Shown here in pieces: positions 41,950-46,032 of a stretch of DNA of 46,032 nucleotides. A program made the translations under genes and the position numbers. Numbering within the stretch: position 1 is the stretch's first letter; each line of letters opens with the position of its first letter. The notes beneath the pieces were generated by a model that saw only the letters and a list, made by a program, of their open reading frames with translations, ran no database searches and was not told the DNA's origin. Origin of the DNA: Gemmatimonadota bacterium. GTDB taxonomy: Bacteria > Gemmatimonadota > Gemmatimonadetes > Longimicrobiales > Gaopeijiaceae. Where the stretch lies: positions 1 through 46,032 of the forward strand of contig VXQO01000103.1 in assembly GCA_009838975.1 (NCBI GenBank). The letters run 5' to 3'.

Positions 41950-42522
41950 ATGGCCAACCAAAAGCCACAGCTGATCGACGGGACAAGGCCCCGAGGCTCC
42001 GGCGATCTCTTCGCGCGGCTGGATGAGCTGGGCATCGCTCACAAGACGATGGATCACACGCCCGTGTACACAGTGGAGGAGGCCCGCCGACTCCGCGGCC
42101 GGGTCGAAGGGGCACACTCGAAGAACCTCTTCGTGCGCGACAAGAAGGAGAACCACTGGCTGGTGTCGTGCCTGAGCGAGCGCAAGATCGATCTGAAGTG
42201 GCTGGCGAACGAGCTGGGCACCAGGAGGCTCACCTTCTGCAGCGCTCGCCGCCTGGCCGGTTACCTCGGGATCCGGCGCGGGGCCGTGTCCCCCTTTGCG
42301 GTGTTGAACGATGTAGGGCGGGTGGTGAAGGTGGCGCTCGACGCGGACCTGGTGAATGCGGAGCCACTCAACTTCCATCCGCTGGACAACAGCAAGACCA
42401 CGACAATATCGAAGGCCGGGCTGCTACGCTTTCTCGAAGCCGAAGGGCATGCGGCTCACGTCATTCGGTTTCCACGCGGGGTTGGAGCCGAGCGAGCCGA
42501 GGTCAGCGAAACGCGGGGATGA
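41950..42522 (+). CDS. YbaK/ProX-family aminoacyl-tRNA deacylase (PrdX-like)
   Basis: 190 aa. The YbaK/EbsC domain is clear: a first helix LFARLDELGIAHKTMDHTPVYTVEEARRLRGRVEGAHSKNLFVRDKKENHWLVSCLSERKIDLKWLANEL, then RLTFCSARRLAGYLGIRRGAVSPFAVLND, and VVKVALDADLVNAEPLNFHPLDNSKTTTISKAGLLRFL. The K-N-L-F-V-x-D, G-x-V-S-P-F and N-F-H-P-x-x-N-x-x-T-x-x-I motifs identify the ProX/PrdX branch, which hydrolyses Ala-tRNA-Pro or related misacylated tRNAs. Its end overlaps the end of the convergent serine hydrolase by 20 nt. Confidence 0.93.
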   Translation: MANQKPQLIDGTRPRGSGDLFARLDELGIAHKTMDHTPVYTVEEARRLRGRVEGAHSKNLFVRDKKENHWLVSCLSERKIDLKWLANELGTRRLTFCSARRLAGYLGIRRGAVSPFAVLNDVGRVVKVALDADLVNAEPLNFHPLDNSKTTTISKAGLLRFLEAEGHAAHVIRFPRGVGAERAEVSETRG

Positions 42523-43672
42523 TGTCCTCGACCAGGACATCCATGGTGAGCCGCTCGTACAGGCCTGCCCCGCCGTCATTGCTCACCCGATACCAGTCGT
42601 TGGTAGCGACCGCGACCAACCGCAGATCCGGCACGACAACCACAAACTGTCCACCGTAGCCCCAGGCGAAATAGAGGGGCTCGGGCGCCCCCGGGGCGAC
42701 CCACCAGAGATAGCCGTAGGATGTGCCGCCGAGGGAGGAAATGCCATCGAGCGAACCGGCTCCGATGCGCCAGCCCGCCCCGTTCTCGGAGGAAATGTCG
42801 ACCCAGTCCGCCGGCATGATCCGGCGTCCGCCGCTCGAGCCGCGCTGGAGGAAGAGTTGCCCGAATCTGGCAAGGTCGCGGGGACGCAGGTCAAGCCCCG
42901 CCCCGCCGTTATGGAATCCCCCGCCCAGCGACTCCCAGCGGCTGCGGGAAATCCCCATCGGGTCGAAGAGTGCGAACTGGGCCAGCGTCGGCAACTGCAT
43001 GGTCGTGGCCTGCTCCACAACCACGCCGAGGAGGTGGACCGCCGCCGAATTGTAGTTGAACCGGCTCCCCGGAGCAGCCACAAAGGGCTTGTCTAGGAGG
43101 AAGCCGAGATGGTCTCGCGAGCGGATCCACTCACTGTACGATCCGAACCCTCCCGATTCGTCCCACTCGAGGCCGCTGGTCATCGTCAACAGGTGACGGA
43201 TGGTGATCGCCCTTTTCTCCGGGTCGAGGTCGGGCACGAGCGGACCGAGATAGTCGGTCGCGGGATCGTCCAGGCTCCTGATGTCTCCACGAGCCAGGGC
43301 TATGCCGGCGAGCGCCGACACCACGCTCTTCGTAACCGAGCGGACATCGTGAAGATCGTCCGGACCACCGACGCCGAAATACTCTTCGACGACGAGGCGT
43401 CCGTCCTTGACCACGAGAAGACTGCGCATCCGATGGTTCGCACGCGCGCGGTCGATACCACGTTCCACCAGGGCCGGCGAGCCTCCGATGTCCGCGACGG
43501 CGGCCGTGCTCCACGGGAGCGCGAGATCGATATCGAGTGGCTGGTCGGCTTCGGGACCCGACGTGGTCTCCGTGCAGGCGCCCACGGCAAGGGCTGCGGC
43601 CAGCAGGTGGGATCGTCGGGCGATGCGCAGCCGGAGGCTCGGGAATCGAGTCGTTGGGGGGCTGGATGGCAC
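42503..43672 (-). CDS. Beta-lactamase-family serine hydrolase (class C/D-peptidase-like) lipoprotein
   Basis: 389 aa from GTG 43672; a TTG at 43726 would lengthen a non-signal leader. Signal LLAAALAVGAC (lipobox) at about 22-32 of this start. The penicillin-recognising fold carries catalytic S-x-x-K (DVRSVTKSVVSAL), the Y-x-N motif (GSRFNYNSAAVH), and a late W-G-Y-G-G in place of K-T-G (YFAWGYGGQF). It is probably a peptidase or esterase rather than a resistance lactamase. The last ~20 nt overlap the convergent YbaK-type gene. Divergent from the unknown lipoprotein at 43879. Confidence 0.88.
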   Translation of the reverse strand: MPSSPPTTRFPSLRLRIARRSHLLAAALAVGACTETTSGPEADQPLDIDLALPWSTAAVADIGGSPALVERGIDRARANHRMRSLLVVKDGRLVVEEYFGVGGPDDLHDVRSVTKSVVSALAGIALARGDIRSLDDPATDYLGPLVPDLDPEKRAITIRHLLTMTSGLEWDESGGFGSYSEWIRSRDHLGFLLDKPFVAAPGSRFNYNSAAVHLLGVVVEQATTMQLPTLAQFALFDPMGISRSRWESLGGGFHNGGAGLDLRPRDLARFGQLFLQRGSSGGRRIMPADWVDISSENGAGWRIGAGSLDGISSLGGTSYGYLWWVAPGAPEPLYFAWGYGGQFVVVVPDLRLVAVATNDWYRVSNDGGAGLYERLTMDVLVEDIIPAFR

Positions 43673-43878
43673 CAGGATAAGGCTCCGTAGCCGTTTGAAT
43701 CCGTCTCTTGCGTTGGCAATCTGCAACAGAACCGTACCTCACGCCAGTCGCGACCAGACGGCAACTCCCCCGGCGAAAACCGCGTACGGATCGTATCTTG
43801 GACACTGGCAGGCGCCGGGCCGTTGCCCGGAGGACCGGGATCGGCGCCAGCCTCAGTCCCCGCAACCAGAGGTGTTGA

Positions 43879-44466
43879 ATGCTCACAAGACGTGTTTCGC
43901 TCGCCTTGACTTTCCTGGGGGTCTCGGCCGCCTGGAGCTGCGTGTCGCCCCAGGTGGCCAATCCCGACGAGCAGATTGCCCAGGCGCTGGCAGCTGCCCC
44001 GGAGGACAAGGCCGATGGCGCCCGGATACTCGGTTACGCAACCGACGGCAGCGTGGTGGAGATTCGCGCGGGATCGAATGACTTCATCTGTCTGGCATCC
44101 AATCCGGCGAACGAGCGCTTCTCCAGTTCGTGCTACCATGGGTCGCTGGAGCCGTATTTTGCGCGGGGCCGTGAACTCACCGCGGAAGGTGTTTCCACGG
44201 AGGACCGCTACCGCATCCGCTTCGAGGAAATGGAGGCCGGCATCCTCGACATGCCGGTCATGTCAGCCACTCAGTATGTCTTCGACGGCGAATGGGACTC
44301 GGAGACGGCGACAGCAACGGGGATGGTGCGCTGGGTGATCTACGTACCCGGCGGGACTGCCGAATCAACCGGACTGTCCGTCGTGCCACAGGCAGGCGGT
44401 CCATGGATCATGGACCCGGGTACGCCCGGGGCTCACATCATGATTGTGCCGCCCCGCGGCGGTTAG
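43879..44466 (+). CDS. Exported protein of unknown function
   Basis: 195 aa with a lipoprotein-type N-terminus (LTRRVSLALTFLGVSAAWSC). The body begins with EQIAQALAAAPEDKADGARILGYATDGSVVEIRAGSNDFICLASNPANERFSSSCYHGSLEPYFARGRELTAEG, ends with YVPGGTAESTGLSVVPQAGGPWIMDPGTPGAHIMI, and contains two cysteines (ICLAS, SSSCYHG) that could pair. I do not recognise the family by name. A GAGGTG sequence lies about 5 nt upstream of ATG 43879. The next gene, cardiolipin synthase, begins 54 nt downstream on the same strand. Confidence 0.7.
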   Translation: MLTRRVSLALTFLGVSAAWSCVSPQVANPDEQIAQALAAAPEDKADGARILGYATDGSVVEIRAGSNDFICLASNPANERFSSSCYHGSLEPYFARGRELTAEGVSTEDRYRIRFEEMEAGILDMPVMSATQYVFDGEWDSETATATGMVRWVIYVPGGTAESTGLSVVPQAGGPWIMDPGTPGAHIMIVPPRGG

Positions 44467-44520
44467 CCCGCTCGACCGGAGGGGGTGGCAGCGGAGGGTG
44501 AGCTTCTCGGCGGGAACCGG

Positions 44521-45963
44521 ATGCTAGGGAACATCTCGACGTTCGCCTTCACGGTGGCGGCGTATTCCCTTCACGTCCTATTCGTGGTCTATGTCCTTCT
44601 GCGCCCGCGATCCAGGCAGCAATCGTCGATGGCCTGGATTCTCTTCATCGTCGCGGTGCCCTTCGTGGGCATCGTGCTCTATCTCGTCGTGGGCGATATC
44701 CGGGCCGGAAGCCGGCGCAAGCGGCGCCACCGGAGGATTCAGGGCAACATCCGCGCGGTGCTCAAGCGCGTCTGGAGCGACACCAGTTCGAGCGCGATCG
44801 TCCCCTGGGGCACGGAAGCCATCGCCCGCCTCGCGCGCCTGGGAAGCAACACCCTGCCCCGTGACGGCAACCGGCTGCAGCTGCTGACGGGTGCCCAGGA
44901 CTTCGTCGGGGCGCTGGTCAGCGACATCGACAATGCCCGCGAACATGTCCACCTGCTCTTCTACGTCTATCTGGACGACAGGGTTGGACGGGCAGTCGGC
45001 GACTCGCTCGTCCGTGCAGAGGCCCGGGGGGTCGAATGCCGGCTCCTGGTCGACCACGTCGGATCGAGCGAGTTCCTGAAATCCGAGCTCCGCAGGGAGC
45101 TGATGCGGGCCGGCGTACAGGTCGTTCGGGCGCTGCGGACCCACATCACCCAGATCGCCTCGATCCGCTTCGACATGCGCAATCACCGGAAGATTGCGGT
45201 GCTCGACGGCAAGGTGGGATATACCGGAAGCCACAACATCGCCGAGGAAGCGTTCCACCCCAAGCCGCGGTTCGCGCCCTGGGTCGACGCCACGCTGCGG
45301 ATCGAAGGTCCCACCGTGCGGGATCTGCAGGCGCTCTTCATCGAGGACTGGTACATGGACAGCGCCGAGAACCTCGACCATCTGATCGCGGTGGAACCGG
45401 AGAAACACGAGGACGGGCGGATCGTGCAGATCGTCGGCACCGGAGTGAACTCGCAGAACGAGGCCCTGGTTCGGGTGATCCAGTCGGCGGTGCACATGGC
45501 CCGGGAGGAACTCATACTGACGACGCCCTATTTCGTGCCGGACGAAGGCACGCTGGCCGCAATCACGACCGCGGCCGTCCGGGGCGTCCACACGATCATC
45601 GTGGTCCCCGCGCGAAACGATTCGCCGATCGTGGCGCTGGCAAGCCGCAGCTTCTACCAGCCCCTGCTCGAAGCGGGGGCTGAGATTCACGAGTACACCC
45701 GGGGGCTGTTGCACGCGAAGACGATCACCGTGGACCGGGACTTCGCAATGGTGAGCACGGCCAACCTCGACCGGCGCAGCTTCGAGATCAACTTCGAGCT
45801 CAGCACGCTGGTGTACGACAGTGATTTTGCCTCCGAGCTGCGGCTTCTGCAGAAGCGCTACCTGGAAGATTGCCGCCGGGTGGATCCGCGTCGCTGGGCG
45901 GCGCGCAGCTGGCCGCGCCGGCTTGTAGAGAACGTGGCCGGCCTGTTCAGCCCGCTGTTGTGA
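44521..45963 (+). CDS. cls: Cardiolipin synthase (phospholipase-D superfamily)
   Basis: 480 aa from ATG 44521; GTG 44485 in frame would add a non-membrane leader. Two N-terminal membrane helices (FTVAAYSLHVLFVVYVLL and SSMAWILFIVAVPFVGIVLYLVVG) are typical of bacterial Cls. The PLD motifs H-x-K-x4-D are both present: NHRKIAVLDGKVGYTGSHNIAEEAF and LLHAKTITVDRDFAMVSTANLDRRSFEINFE. It condenses two phosphatidylglycerols into cardiolipin at the inner membrane. Its TGA overlaps a possible GTG at 45960 for the gene entering the right edge. Confidence 0.94.
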   Translation: MLGNISTFAFTVAAYSLHVLFVVYVLLRPRSRQQSSMAWILFIVAVPFVGIVLYLVVGDIRAGSRRKRRHRRIQGNIRAVLKRVWSDTSSSAIVPWGTEAIARLARLGSNTLPRDGNRLQLLTGAQDFVGALVSDIDNAREHVHLLFYVYLDDRVGRAVGDSLVRAEARGVECRLLVDHVGSSEFLKSELRRELMRAGVQVVRALRTHITQIASIRFDMRNHRKIAVLDGKVGYTGSHNIAEEAFHPKPRFAPWVDATLRIEGPTVRDLQALFIEDWYMDSAENLDHLIAVEPEKHEDGRIVQIVGTGVNSQNEALVRVIQSAVHMAREELILTTPYFVPDEGTLAAITTAAVRGVHTIIVVPARNDSPIVALASRSFYQPLLEAGAEIHEYTRGLLHAKTITVDRDFAMVSTANLDRRSFEINFELSTLVYDSDFASELRLLQKRYLEDCRRVDPRRWAARSWPRRLVENVAGLFSPLL

Positions 45964-46032
45964 CACCCCTTCACGGCGACGATCCCGCCCCGCTGGTGGC
46001 GGCCGAGTGGGCGCGGGCCCGACCCCCCGCCC
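45960..46032 (+). CDS. Start of a further gene, 3' end outside window
   Basis: GTG 45960 overlaps the cls stop (GTGA) and opens a stop-free frame to the window end: V-T-P-L-H-G-D-D-P-A-P-L-V-A-A-E-W-A-R-A. The 'PLV-x-x-E-W' pattern would fit the first strand of a rhodanese domain, but 24 residues are too few to assign. The GTGA overlap style is the same as that seen between neighbouring genes elsewhere in this window. Confidence 0.4.
   Translation, partial: MTPLHGDDPAPLVAAEWARARPPA

Noticed and set aside
1-46032. UGA reassigned to tryptophan throughout
   Set aside because: UGA terminates many well-defined genes here, often in ATGA/GTGA overlaps with the next start, and Trp is encoded by TGG everywhere.
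1-46032. CRISPR arrays, tRNA/rRNA genes, insertion sequences, prophage genes
   Set aside because: No regular spaced repeats, tRNA-like cloverleaf, transposase, integrase or phage motifs were recognised in the gaps or frames; a tRNA-Sec was looked for in the spacers and not seen.

Overview
The window is a high-GC, densely coded bacterial chromosome segment with about 43 protein genes and no gap over about 190 bases. I see no rRNA, tRNA, CRISPR array, insertion sequence or phage gene. Many lipoproteins, a TonB-dependent receptor with a carboxypeptidase-regulatory-like domain, a barrel-less plug protein, a six-bladed beta-propeller lipoprotein, S9 peptidase, bacterial glutaminyl cyclase and a TolC/MFP/RND pump point to a Gram-negative didermic organism. 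Gemmatimonadota is the best guess. That placement is inference from gene content, not a search result.

Layout. 1-5.3 kb: a MerB-like gene cut by the window edge, coupled to a plug-domain protein, then DoxX, a small helical protein, threonine aldolase, GNAT and an outer-membrane protein. 5.4-8.7 kb: FkbM methyltransferase, then a MOP-type membrane protein coupled to an exported MBL hydrolase. 8.7-8.8 kb: a repeat- and palindrome-rich convergent spacer. 8.8-12.6 kb: aminotransferase + SLOG pair, APC permease, FKBP isomerase. 12.7-17.1 kb: a minus-strand run of NTF2-like lipoprotein, APC permease, aldo-keto reductase/Rid fusion and HAD hydrolase, with an FmdB zinc ribbon upstream. 17.2-25.2 kb: metallophosphoesterase, alpha/beta hydrolase, then a minus-strand run of beta-propeller, ArsC-like protein, S9 peptidase and FG-GAP protein. 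25.4-31.6 kb: exported Rid lipoprotein, Tat-exported class V PLP enzyme, class I aminotransferase coupled to a DapB-like reductase, glutaminyl cyclase and another class V aminotransferase. 31.6-38.1 kb: DUF3224 and a complete tripartite RND efflux operon. 38.1-46 kb: lipoprotein/TonB receptor/rhodanese run, ProX-type editing deacylase, serine hydrolase, unknown lipoprotein, cardiolipin synthase and the start of a further gene.

The most notable result is that two genes appear to be selenoprotein genes truncated by a conventional reading of UGA. The MerB-like gene has an in-frame UGA at the position of catalytic Cys159 of MerB, and conserved family sequence continues after it. An ArsC/Spx-like thioredoxin-fold gene has UGA as the first residue of a U-T-S-C redox motif; reading through it restores the missing N-terminal strand, motif and start codon. 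Each UGA is followed at the right distance by a hairpin with a G/U-containing apical loop, as expected of a bacterial SECIS. UGA is a normal stop for many other genes here, so this is not a general code change. The Sec machinery itself (selA, selB, selC, selD) is not in the window.

A second theme is amino-acid and reactive-amine chemistry: four PLP aminotransferase-fold enzymes, threonine aldolase, two Rid domains (one fused to an aldo-keto reductase, one exported as a lipoprotein), two APC permeases, and an oligopeptidase.
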